DNA from: DATDOO01 sp035293245
Lineage (GTDB): Bacteria > Pseudomonadota > Gammaproteobacteria > Methylococcales > Methylococcaceae
Reading direction: 5' to 3'
Length of the DNA stretch: 16,452 nucleotides
NCBI GenBank assembly: GCA_035293245.1
Contig: DATDOO010000197.1
Location: 1 to 16,452, forward strand
In this document: in pieces, positions 6,575 through 13,069 of the stretch
Layout of the letters: each line of letters opens with the position of its first letter
How positions within the stretch are numbered: the first letter of the stretch is position 1
Position numbers and translations under genes: made by a program
Notes under the pieces: model-generated
Databases searched by the model: none
What the model saw: the letters and a program-made list of their open reading frames with translations, nothing else
Told to the model about the DNA's origin: nothing

Positions 6575-6715
6575 GATGCGAAAGGCGCCGCAGAGTATTC
6601 GGAGGGATTTGGAACGTGATCGGTCGCGGTGCAGCGGTCCCGTTGCGCCATATCCCGCATTCCTACGTCATATGACACAGCCGGTGCCGCATCGACTTGC
6701 GCGGCCGGAGCGACC

Positions 6716-7420
6716 CTACGGAGTCGAAGTGACTTGTGGGGCTTCGGCGCCGGCTTCGCCGTCCCCTTTGAGCGGATCGTCCTTGCCGGAGAAGGGTATC
6801 GTTTGGAGGTCTTCGAGCTTGAAACGGAACTCCTGCACGTCGTTCTCCGTCTGCACGCTGGCCACCCCGGTGACCGGTTCGGCCAGCATCTGCAAGAGGC
6901 TTTTGTCCCGGTACTTTTCCAGCAGCGCCTGATCGGCTTCCCGCAGGCTCTTGTTTTTTGCGTTGCAGCTTTCGATCCATTCGCTGCGTTCCTTGACCGC
7001 CTGCACCAACAACTGGTTGTCCGACCGATTTTTTTGCAATTCCGCCAGGGTGTCGCGCAGCTTGGCGCTCAGCGCCTGGATGCGGTCCGCGTCATGGGCC
7101 ACCCGATTTTCCAGGGCGTCCTTGTTGCCTTGCAGGGCCTCGGCGTGGGATTTCAGCTTGTCGTGCTCCCCTTGCAGCGTTTCCAGGTCCTTGGCTTTGC
7201 CTTCCAGTTTCTTGACCTGCTCCTGCAACCCGGCGTTTTCCGCCTGCAACGCCGCCTTTTCCTGGTTGAGTTGGCGCAGCATGCCCTGCGCCTTGCGCAT
7301 GGCCTGCTGCGCCGCGTCGTTCTTCGGCTCGGCCCAGGCCGGTTGCAAACCCGCCGCCGCCAGCAGCAAAACCGGTACCCAGCGCATTCTGCAGAACATG
7401 GAGGAAGACGATCTTTTCAT
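6716..7420 (-). CDS. Secreted coiled-coil protein of unknown function
   Basis: The product is 234 residues. A signal peptide ends near residue 30 (LQPAWA). Residues 38-165 are almost entirely predicted coiled coil: Leu/Ala-rich heptads dense in Glu, Lys and Gln, for example LRQLNQEKAALQAENAGLQEQ. The tail after 195 is acidic and Pro/Ser-rich. There is one mature Cys, near 153. The ATG at 7420 lies four bases after the porin stop codon, which suggests translational coupling. Internal ATGs at residues 8 and 12 could also be starts, since none has a good ribosome binding site. As the last gene of the TonB-porin operon it may be a periplasmic spacer or partner of the porin, but function is unknown. 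Confidence 0.78.
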   Translation of the reverse strand: MKRSSSSMFCRMRWVPVLLLAAAGLQPAWAEPKNDAAQQAMRKAQGMLRQLNQEKAALQAENAGLQEQVKKLEGKAKDLETLQGEHDKLKSHAEALQGNKDALENRVAHDADRIQALSAKLRDTLAELQKNRSDNQLLVQAVKERSEWIESCNAKNKSLREADQALLEKYRDKSLLQMLAEPVTGVASVQTENDVQEFRFKLEDLQTIPFSGKDDPLKGDGEAGAEAPQVTSTP

Positions 7421-7424
7421 GACG

Positions 7425-9236
7425 TCAGAACCGGGCGTTGAGGTCCACCATCAGCACGTCGATGGCATAGTCGGGACCGTCGATCTGGTCGGCGGACATC
7501 CAGCGCCCGGTGAGCCAGGTGTTCTTGGCCAGCCCGTAGTTGGCGCCGAACACCCAGCCCCTGGCGTTGGTGCCGCCCAGGTGGAAGTCGGAATCCGTGA
7601 AGGCGTCGAGCACAGCGTCCCGTTCCAGGTACTTGTAGGCGAGGAAGGCGTTCCAGTCGGACCAGCGCTTGATCTCCGGCCTACCCACGTCCATGCGAAC
7701 CTGCCAGGCGCTGGTGCGATCCTCCAGAGCGTCGTAGTTGACGATGCCGAAGGTGGTCGGCGAGATGCGGCCGAGGATTTCGTCCTCGTCGAAGCCGACG
7801 TTCTTGGCGTAGTCGGCGGTGAGGATGATGTGGTTGTCGCCGAAGCCGCCGTAATCCAGGGTCGCCACCGCGTTGAAAATTTGGAATCCCGAGGCCAGCC
7901 CTACCTTGGTGAGGGTATTGAAGGGATCGCCACCTACAAATCCTCCGTTATCGTTGATTTGCATCAGGGTGTTGCCCTTCTGCAGGAACTGCGGCGCCGT
8001 ATGGTCGTTGTCGCCCAGATCGCCGCCCGCTTCGTCGGGCGTATTAACCCGCGCCTTGATGTTGCGGTATTCGTAGTAAGCCACGGCGGTCTTGAAGCGG
8101 GTGTTGCCGCCGAAAAGCACGTCCGCGCCCAACTGGCCGCCGAACAGCCATTTATCGTCCCTGCTGAGCTGGAGTTCCTGAAGGGGATAGGCGCCGCCGG
8201 TGAGGAACAGGGAGTTGGGCTGGGTATAACCCATGCTGGTACCGTAGCGCGCCGTAGGACTCGGCGGCGTGTAGCTCGAATCGGCGCCAGGCAAGGGCAG
8301 GCGCACGGTACCGGAAACACCCTCGAAGCTCAGGTCGGAATCGAACAGGTTGTCGGTGGACAGCCAGGGGTTCAGGGTACGCCCGGCCCACACGGTCAGC
8401 CAGTCCGTACCCCGCCTGTCGACCAGGTCGTATTGCAGGAAAGCCCGGTCGAGGGCAATGTCGTACTGCTGGCCGGTCTGGCCCAGGGTCTGGTTGGTGG
8501 AAACCGGACTGCGGCTGTTGCTGCTGGCAAGTCGGACTCCCGCCTTCAGGCTGTCGGCGATCTGAGCGTCCAGCCCCAGGCGCAGACGCATCCGGTAACG
8601 GTATACGTCTTCGGAAGTATTCAGATAGGCTTCGCTGTCCGTGCGGATGTCGTTCAGGTCTTTCCCGCTGTTGACCGCCTGCCAGTTGGCGTAAGGCCAG
8701 GGGTTGGCCGCGAACCGCAGACCCAGCACGTCGTCGTTGAGCGGATTCCGCGAGGAAAAGAAATCCCCTTCGCCGCGCAAGCGCACGTCACCCGACAACT
8801 TGAAACGGTTCACCCAGTCCGGCAGCGCCGCCGGCACGCCCCACTGCTCGTTCTTGGCGTGAATTTTGACATCCTTCACCACCTCGTCGCGCAGTTCGTC
8901 CCTGACCTGCCGGCGGATTTCGTCTTTCACGAAATCCGGCACGTAGGTGACGCGCACCGGCGCCGATCCCGGCTTGCCATTCCCGCCATTTTCTTTTGCA
9001 ACCGCCTGTTCTTCCTTCGCCGCTTCCGCCTTGGCCTCTTCCGACGCCTTGACCTCCGCCTGCCTGATCATTTCCTCCGCTTTGGTCTTGTCGATGATGC
9101 CCTGCTGCACCAGCATGTCGATCAGATTGACCGTGGTGTTCTTGAGCTTGAGCAGTTCTTCCTTTTCCCCCGCGGTCGCGGAGGAAGCCAAAATCAAGGC
9201 CAGCGGCAACGAGAGAAGCTTGCGGTCGGCTTTCAT
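7425..9236 (-). CDS. Putative porin (Porin_5-type outer-membrane protein)
   Basis: The product is 603 residues. The signal peptide ends near residue 22 (SSATAG). Residues 23-90 hold a helical segment, NTTVNLIDMLVQQGIIDKTKAEEMI, followed by an Ala/Glu/Lys-rich coil, as in the 'putative porin' family. From about 140 the sequence is a long series of beta-strands (SGDVRLRGEGDFF, YRYRMRLRLGL, WLTVWAGRTLNPW, FGDNHIILTADYAKN) ending in VDLNARF, with the terminal Phe of outer-membrane barrels. No TonB box or plug domain is evident, so it is not a standard TonB-dependent receptor despite following tonB by 35 bases. Control by the upstream Pho box suggests uptake of phosphate or a phosphorus compound, which is an inference. 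Confidence 0.85.
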   Translation of the reverse strand: MKADRKLLSLPLALILASSATAGEKEELLKLKNTTVNLIDMLVQQGIIDKTKAEEMIRQAEVKASEEAKAEAAKEEQAVAKENGGNGKPGSAPVRVTYVPDFVKDEIRRQVRDELRDEVVKDVKIHAKNEQWGVPAALPDWVNRFKLSGDVRLRGEGDFFSSRNPLNDDVLGLRFAANPWPYANWQAVNSGKDLNDIRTDSEAYLNTSEDVYRYRMRLRLGLDAQIADSLKAGVRLASSNSRSPVSTNQTLGQTGQQYDIALDRAFLQYDLVDRRGTDWLTVWAGRTLNPWLSTDNLFDSDLSFEGVSGTVRLPLPGADSSYTPPSPTARYGTSMGYTQPNSLFLTGGAYPLQELQLSRDDKWLFGGQLGADVLFGGNTRFKTAVAYYEYRNIKARVNTPDEAGGDLGDNDHTAPQFLQKGNTLMQINDNGGFVGGDPFNTLTKVGLASGFQIFNAVATLDYGGFGDNHIILTADYAKNVGFDEDEILGRISPTTFGIVNYDALEDRTSAWQVRMDVGRPEIKRWSDWNAFLAYKYLERDAVLDAFTDSDFHLGGTNARGWVFGANYGLAKNTWLTGRWMSADQIDGPDYAIDVLMVDLNARF

Positions 9237-9271
9237 GGAAATTCCCAGGTCGTGGATTTTGAAATTCGGTT

Positions 9272-9928
9272 CTAACGGCGGACGCGGATTTTCACCGGCT
9301 GCGGCATGTTCGGCGGCGGGGCCTTGAATCGCGTGCGCAGCGAAGCCAAAGTCGCGCGCAACTCCTCGTCCACTTCCCCGTTGCCGCTGGACGAAGCCAG
9401 TTCGCCGCGCGAGACGCTGCCGTCGCTGCCGATCCAGATGTTCGCGATCACCGAGAGCTTCTTGTCGCGGGCTTTGCCCTGGCTGAGTTTTTCCTGGAGT
9501 TCCTCGCCGATCTGGCGCTGCAGTTGCTGCCCATACCAGATAATTGCGCTGCCCCCGCCGCCGCCGATGAGGCCTTGGCCGCCCTTCTTGCCCAGCAGGC
9601 CGAAGCCGTCCGAACCGGCGGCGCCGTCCGCGTCCACCCCCAGTTCCTCGCCCGGCGGCGGCTCGTCGGGGGTCTGTTCCGGCTCGGGTTCCGGTTCGGG
9701 CTGCTCGATCTTTTCCGGCTCCGGTTCCGGTTCCGGCGGCTTCACTTCCGGCGGCGGCGGTGGGGGCGGCGGCGGCTGGATGATGGTGATCTGCTGCACC
9801 TGCTTCTTGCTCTGCACCGGCTTCTGGAACAGGTCCTTGAGCAGGTAGACGGTTACGGCGATGGCCAGGGTGAGCACGACCCCCACCGCCGCCGGCAGGT
9901 AGCGCAGCAGTTTTTTCTTCCGGTCCAT
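9272..9928 (-). CDS. tonB: TonB-family energy transducer
   Basis: The product is 218 residues. A single N-terminal membrane segment spans about residues 10-30 (AAVGVVLTLAIAVTVYLL). Next comes a long Pro/Glu-rich spacer at about 48-95, with nine Pro in a row and EPEPEPE blocks, then a Gly-rich stretch at about 100-125. The C-terminal part, with QIGEELQEKLSQ, IANIWIGSDGSVS and VDEELRATLASLRTRFKAPPPNMPQPVKIRVRR, matches the TonB C-terminal fold. It would couple the inner-membrane proton motive force, through ExbB/ExbD, to an outer-membrane protein. The ATG is four bases after the exbD stop. The symbol is a family label: this is a short, dedicated TonB paralogue rather than necessarily the main TonB of the cell. 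Confidence 0.88.
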   Translation of the reverse strand: MDRKKKLLRYLPAAVGVVLTLAIAVTVYLLKDLFQKPVQSKKQVQQITIIQPPPPPPPPPEVKPPEPEPEPEKIEQPEPEPEPEQTPDEPPPGEELGVDADGAAGSDGFGLLGKKGGQGLIGGGGGSAIIWYGQQLQRQIGEELQEKLSQGKARDKKLSVIANIWIGSDGSVSRGELASSSGNGEVDEELRATLASLRTRFKAPPPNMPQPVKIRVRR

Positions 9929-9932
9929 GGGG

Positions 9933-10337
9933 CTACTTGACGAGCTTCTGCGTCACCAGGCCGAGTTGACTGATCTCCAGCCGGGTGACGATGTCCAGCA
10001 CCTCGATGACCTTTTCGTACTGGATCGAGGCGTCGGCCTTGAGCACCACCGGCAGGTCGGGGGTGGCGGCCTTGTATTGGGCCAGGCGCGTCTCCAGTTC
10101 CTGCAGGCTCACCGGGTAGGTGTCCAGGTACACGGTGCCGTCCTGGGCGATGGAGATGGCCTTGGTCTTGGGCTTGGACAAGGGCGGCGTGGAGCTGGCC
10201 TTGGGCAGGTTGACGGTGATGCCCTGCACGGTGGCCGTGGTCATGATGATGAAGATCAACAGCAACACGTAGGCCACGTCCAGCATGGGCGTGATGTTGA
10301 TGTCGTCGTAAACCTTGCCTTCCTCGCCGACTTTCAT
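9933..10337 (-). CDS. exbD: ExbD-family biopolymer transport protein
   Basis: The product is 134 residues, typical for ExbD. The signature DINITPMLDVAYVLLLIFIIM (12-32) contains the membrane Asp20, equivalent to the proton-path Asp of E. coli ExbD. The periplasmic part carries VNLPKA, ISIAQDGTVYLD and LPVVLKADASIQYEKVIEVLD, all standard. It forms the proton-driven motor with the upstream ExbB-like protein. The start is supported by GAGGG seven bases upstream, and this site lies in the REP-like repeat described separately. The stop codon of the upstream gene is only three bases away, so the two genes are translationally coupled. Confidence 0.95.
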   Translation of the reverse strand: MKVGEEGKVYDDINITPMLDVAYVLLLIFIIMTTATVQGITVNLPKASSTPPLSKPKTKAISIAQDGTVYLDTYPVSLQELETRLAQYKAATPDLPVVLKADASIQYEKVIEVLDIVTRLEISQLGLVTQKLVK

Positions 10338-10340
10338 GGT

Positions 10341-12188
10341 TCAACCCTCACCCTGCCCTCTCCCGGAGGGAGAGGGTATTCGTTGCCGGTCGGCGATGCG
10401 TTCGGAAACCATAGCCAGGAATTCGTCGGTGAAGACGTGCATGTCGGCGGTGATGTCCTTGATCTGGGTGAGCAGGTAGTTGTAGGCGAACAGTGCGGGG
10501 ATGGCGACGGCCAGGCCCGCCACGGTGGCGAGCAGCGCCCCGGAAATGCCCGGCGCGATGGAGTTGATGTTGACGTCGCCGGTGGCGGCGATCACCGCGA
10601 AGGTGATCATGACCCCGAGCACGGTGCCGAGCAGTCCCAGGAAGGGTCCGCCGGAGATGGCGATGGTGAGCAGCACCATGTGTTGGTTGAGCTTCTGCCC
10701 CTCCCGCACCACGGCGGCATCCAGCCGGGTACGGACGACGTTGAGGGCTTCGGCGCTCAAGTTGGTGGCCGCGCCGCCGGCGCCGTAGCGCTTTTTCAGT
10801 TCGCCGACGCCGGCGTGGTAGATGTGGTAGATGGGCGAGGACTGGAAGTGGTCGTGCTTGCCGACCACGGCGGTGAGGAATTCGGAGTCGGAGATTTCTT
10901 TTTCCTCTTCGGTCTCGTCCTGGTCGAGGGCGCCGGGGTTTGCGGCGTCAATGTTGCGGTACTGGTCGAGGAAGGCCTGATTGTCCTGGCGGGCGCGCTT
11001 GAGGGTGAGGCTCTTGGTGACGATGACCAGGGCGCTGACGACGAGCATGACGCCGCACAGGGCGATGACCACCCAGCCGTCCACGGTGAGGCTCTGCAGG
11101 ATGATGAGGAAGTAGTTGGGCCCGTCGCCCGAAGACTTGGCTTCGTCCGGGCCGGGATTCAGGACGGTGAAGTCGGGGCTCTGGCTGCGCGCCTGGGCCT
11201 TGATCCAGTCGGCGCTGCGGGCCACGTTGGCGATCTGCACTTCGTCGAGGACGCCGACCAGGAAGCCGTCGGATCCGTTGCCGCCCAGGGTGAGGGCGGG
11301 ATTCATCGCGCTCGCCTGAACCGGGATTTCGCCGGCTTTGTTGCCGTCCAGGTACAGCTCCAGTTTGTCGCTCTTGAGCACCAGGGCGGCGTGCTGCCAT
11401 TTGCCGGCCTGAAGGGCAACGGCCCCGGTCTGCACGACGCTGCCATTGCCGTAACGGGCCACGAGGTTGCCCTCCTGCAGAGCCAGTTCCAGGAAATTGG
11501 CGGCTTCGCCGGCCCGGAGAATGGTGGCGTTCTGCTGGGCCTGGTCGATCTTCAGCCAGGCGGAGGCGGTCCAGCCCTTGTCGGGCGTCAGTTGCAGGGA
11601 GGGCGAAGGATTGACGCCGACGGGGCCGGCGCCGGTGAATTTGAGCGCGGCGCCGATCCAGCCGGCCGGCTCGGCCGCGGCTTTGGAGTCGGCGGCATGA
11701 TTGCCGTAGGCGGTGGCATCCTTGGGCAAAGGATCGGTGTCGCTGAAGTGAAACACCAGCGCCTGGTTCACGTCGTAACTACCCTGGGCGTCCGAACCGT
11801 CCGCCGCCTCGGCGTTGCCGTAGTACATCCACACCGCATCGCTGGCCACCCCGCCCCTGAACTGCGGAAGCTTCACCCACACCAGGGCCATTTCGTTGAG
11901 GGGGTCGATTTTCTCCACGTGGTGCTTCAGGGGCGTCTTGTCGTCCGCCATGAAGCGCAGGTCCTTGCCGTTCTCGGCGAGATCCATGAAGTAGCCGAAG
12001 TTGCCGGTATGCAAACGGACCAGCACCGGAAACTCCGTCAGGCTCTCCTGCACGTCCGCCCCCGTCGCACTCCCGTCCACCGTGACCTGCTTCCTGGAAC
12101 CCCACTGGTCGTTCCACCAGGCCGAGGCCACTCCGGAAAACAGGCACAAAAGGACGCCGAAGGATGCGAATCGCAGAGTTTTGGACAT
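10341..12188 (-). CDS. ExbB/TolQ-type proton channel with N-terminal DUF2341 and LamG-like domains
   Basis: With the ATG at 12188 the product is 615 residues; the frame is open to an ATG at 12227. I prefer 12188 because it gives a clean 23-residue signal peptide (LCLFSGVASA) just before WWNDQW. DUF2341 covers about 50-125 (FPVLVRLHTGNFGYFMDL...AVWMYYGN). A LamG/concanavalin-like domain covers about 145-335, including WTASAWLKIDQ and LYLDGNKAGEI. A membrane segment lies at about 360-390. The ExbB/TolQ core is at 500-600, with GPFLGLLGTVLGVMITF and GISGALLATVAGLAVAIPALFAYNYL. Ordinary ExbB is about 240 residues, so the extra 350 or so are an exported sensor-like or binding part. It starts the operon and lies next to the Pho box. 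Neither start has a good ribosome binding site. Confidence 0.88.
   Translation of the reverse strand: MSKTLRFASFGVLLCLFSGVASAWWNDQWGSRKQVTVDGSATGADVQESLTEFPVLVRLHTGNFGYFMDLAENGKDLRFMADDKTPLKHHVEKIDPLNEMALVWVKLPQFRGGVASDAVWMYYGNAEAADGSDAQGSYDVNQALVFHFSDTDPLPKDATAYGNHAADSKAAAEPAGWIGAALKFTGAGPVGVNPSPSLQLTPDKGWTASAWLKIDQAQQNATILRAGEAANFLELALQEGNLVARYGNGSVVQTGAVALQAGKWQHAALVLKSDKLELYLDGNKAGEIPVQASAMNPALTLGGNGSDGFLVGVLDEVQIANVARSADWIKAQARSQSPDFTVLNPGPDEAKSSGDGPNYFLIILQSLTVDGWVVIALCGVMLVVSALVIVTKSLTLKRARQDNQAFLDQYRNIDAANPGALDQDETEEEKEISDSEFLTAVVGKHDHFQSSPIYHIYHAGVGELKKRYGAGGAATNLSAEALNVVRTRLDAAVVREGQKLNQHMVLLTIAISGGPFLGLLGTVLGVMITFAVIAATGDVNINSIAPGISGALLATVAGLAVAIPALFAYNYLLTQIKDITADMHVFTDEFLAMVSERIADRQRIPSPSGRGQGEG
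10344..10376 (-). repeat. REP-like palindromic repeat at the exbB/exbD junction
   Basis: CCCTCTCCC (10356-10364) and GGGAGAGGG (10368-10376) form a perfect 9-bp inverted repeat with a three-base loop. On the coding strand it is followed by GGCAGGGTGAGGG. This is the widespread 'CCCTCTCCCTCCGGGAGAGGG...GGGTGAGGG' type of interspersed palindrome that I recognise from many proteobacterial genomes. It encodes the last residues of the ExbB-like protein (SPSGRGQGEG), lies directly beside its stop codon, and provides the GAGGG ribosome binding site of exbD. Confidence 0.7.
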
Positions 12189-12199
12189 GGGGAAGAAAT

Positions 12200-12225
12200 G
12201 CGGAAGTTCTAAAAAAACTTGCCGC
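12200..12225 (-). promoter_or_regulatory. Hairpin in the leader just before the exbB-like start
   Basis: On the minus strand GCGG-C-AAGTT pairs with AACTT-CCGC (9 bp with one bulged C) around a loop of five T, A and G. It ends 11 bases before the ATG at 12188, where a ribosome binding site would be expected. If transcribed it would block or replace normal ribosome access. It may instead be an operator. The structure is seen in the sequence; the role is not known. Confidence 0.35.
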
Positions 12226-12263
12226 ATTTTGTTACGCCAAGGTTTCAGCTTTGCTACACCGCG

Positions 12264-12281
12264 GTTACAGCCGCATGACAG
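12264..12281 (-). promoter_or_regulatory. Pho box (PhoB binding site) upstream of the exbB-exbD-tonB-porin operon
   Basis: The minus strand reads CTGTCAT-GCGG-CTGTAAC. Both heptamers match the enterobacterial Pho box consensus CTGTCAT-N4-CTGTMAY exactly, with the correct four-base spacer. Only the spacer, usually AT-rich, differs. The site lies seven bases after the lapG stop and 75 bases before the exbB-like ATG, where a promoter for this operon must be. A possible -10 element, TAGCAA at about 12251-12256, follows after seven bases, which is closer than in E. coli pho promoters and not convincing. A perfect match of 14 heptamer positions in the one suitable intergenic gap is unlikely to be chance. 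Confidence 0.72.
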
Positions 12282-12287
12282 CCCCAG

Positions 12288-12950
12288 TTAGTTCATACGC
12301 CCCATCATGGCCACCCAGTGGGTCAGGCTGTTCGTATCTCCGAGGCGGCCGTTCTGGCCGCGTTGACGCGCGGCCCACAGTCCCGATGCATTGAAGCTCA
12401 TGGTGGGCGCAAGGTCGGTGCGTCGGGACGCGGGAAGGATGTCCGGACGGGTATTGTCCATGACCAGGGGCTCGGCGCCGGGATGCTCGTAATAGGTCAA
12501 CACCATGTGCGGCTCCAGCCTACCCCGTTTCGCCAGCCAGATTTTCGCGTAGGTGATGCGCAGCTTGTCGTCCGGCACGCCAATTGCCCTGAGCGTGAAG
12601 TACTTGGCCAGCGCGTAGTCTTCGCAGTCTCCGCCGTTCACAATCAGCAATTCCAGCGGCGTTTCCCAGTAATCCGGGACGTTCCATTGCCGCTGGTCAT
12701 CCCGATAGGGAATCTGGTTGAAAAACGCATTGGTCGCCTGCAACTGGGACCATTCGTCCTGTCCCGGCAGGCTGCGCATCAGGTCGCCCCAGGCGCTCAC
12801 CCGCCCCATGGCCGACGCGCCATATTCCTGCTGAATGCGGACGAGCAGCGCGCCGTCCGGAATCGCCCCGTTTTCCACCGCCCAGGCGCCCAGCGCGATG
12901 ACAAGGCAGAGGATCGGGCGAAATTTTCCAGCACGCGTTGGCGGGTTCAC
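12288..12950 (-). CDS. lapG: LapG-type transglutaminase-like periplasmic cysteine protease
   Basis: From the GTG at 12950 the product is 220 residues; the frame extends to a TTG at 12974 (228 residues). The GTG has AAAGG nine bases upstream and yields a signal peptide directly, so I prefer it. The bacterial transglutaminase-like cysteine peptidase signature is complete: GGDCEDYALAKY with catalytic Cys109, EPHMVLTYY with His148, and VMDNT with Asp165. The acidic residues beside the Cys are those that bind calcium in known LapG proteins. In Pseudomonas, LapG cleaves large adhesins in the periplasm and is held off by the c-di-GMP receptor LapD. Here it directly follows a giant adhesin gene, its likely substrate. 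No lapD is in the window. Confidence 0.88.
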   Translation of the reverse strand: MNPPTRAGKFRPILCLVIALGAWAVENGAIPDGALLVRIQQEYGASAMGRVSAWGDLMRSLPGQDEWSQLQATNAFFNQIPYRDDQRQWNVPDYWETPLELLIVNGGDCEDYALAKYFTLRAIGVPDDKLRITYAKIWLAKRGRLEPHMVLTYYEHPGAEPLVMDNTRPDILPASRRTDLAPTMSFNASGLWAARQRGQNGRLGDTNSLTHWVAMMGRMN

Positions 12951-13022
12951 GGCGATGCGCCTTTTGTTCCTCAAACAGGCGTGATTCGAGAATACCTTCG
13001 CGCGACCCTATGCCGTTCAAAT

Positions 13023-13041
13023 CGGACGGCGAAGCCGCCCG
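13023..13041 (-). terminator. GC-rich hairpin after the adhesin gene
   Basis: CGGGCGGC and GCCGTCCG (coding strand) form an 8-bp stem with one G-T pair around a TTC loop. It begins 29 bases after the adhesin stop codon. Only a short ATTT follows, so it is a weak terminator at best. It might reduce, rather than stop, read-through into lapG. Confidence 0.35.
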
Positions 13042-13069
13042 CAGGGTGCCGGCCGGGGATTGTCCGGCA

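Noticed and set aside
6534..6663. Short minus-strand frame of about 42 codons in the gap before the HEAT gene
   Set aside because: It has no properly spaced ribosome binding site, no recognisable composition or motif, and includes the hairpin; not distinguishable from chance.
6951..9275. 774-codon plus-strand open frame opposite the porin and coiled-coil genes
   Set aside because: It spans two genes with clear signal peptides on the other strand and shows no protein-like domain of its own.
9640..9780. Low-complexity GC-rich tract as a possible tandem repeat element
   Set aside because: It is the codon-level result of the Pro/Glu-rich spacer of TonB, a normal feature of the family.
9927..12212. 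761-codon plus-strand open frame opposite exbD and the exbB-like gene
   Set aside because: Antisense shadow: the minus-strand genes have exact family signatures, while this translation is low-complexity Gly/Val/His-rich.
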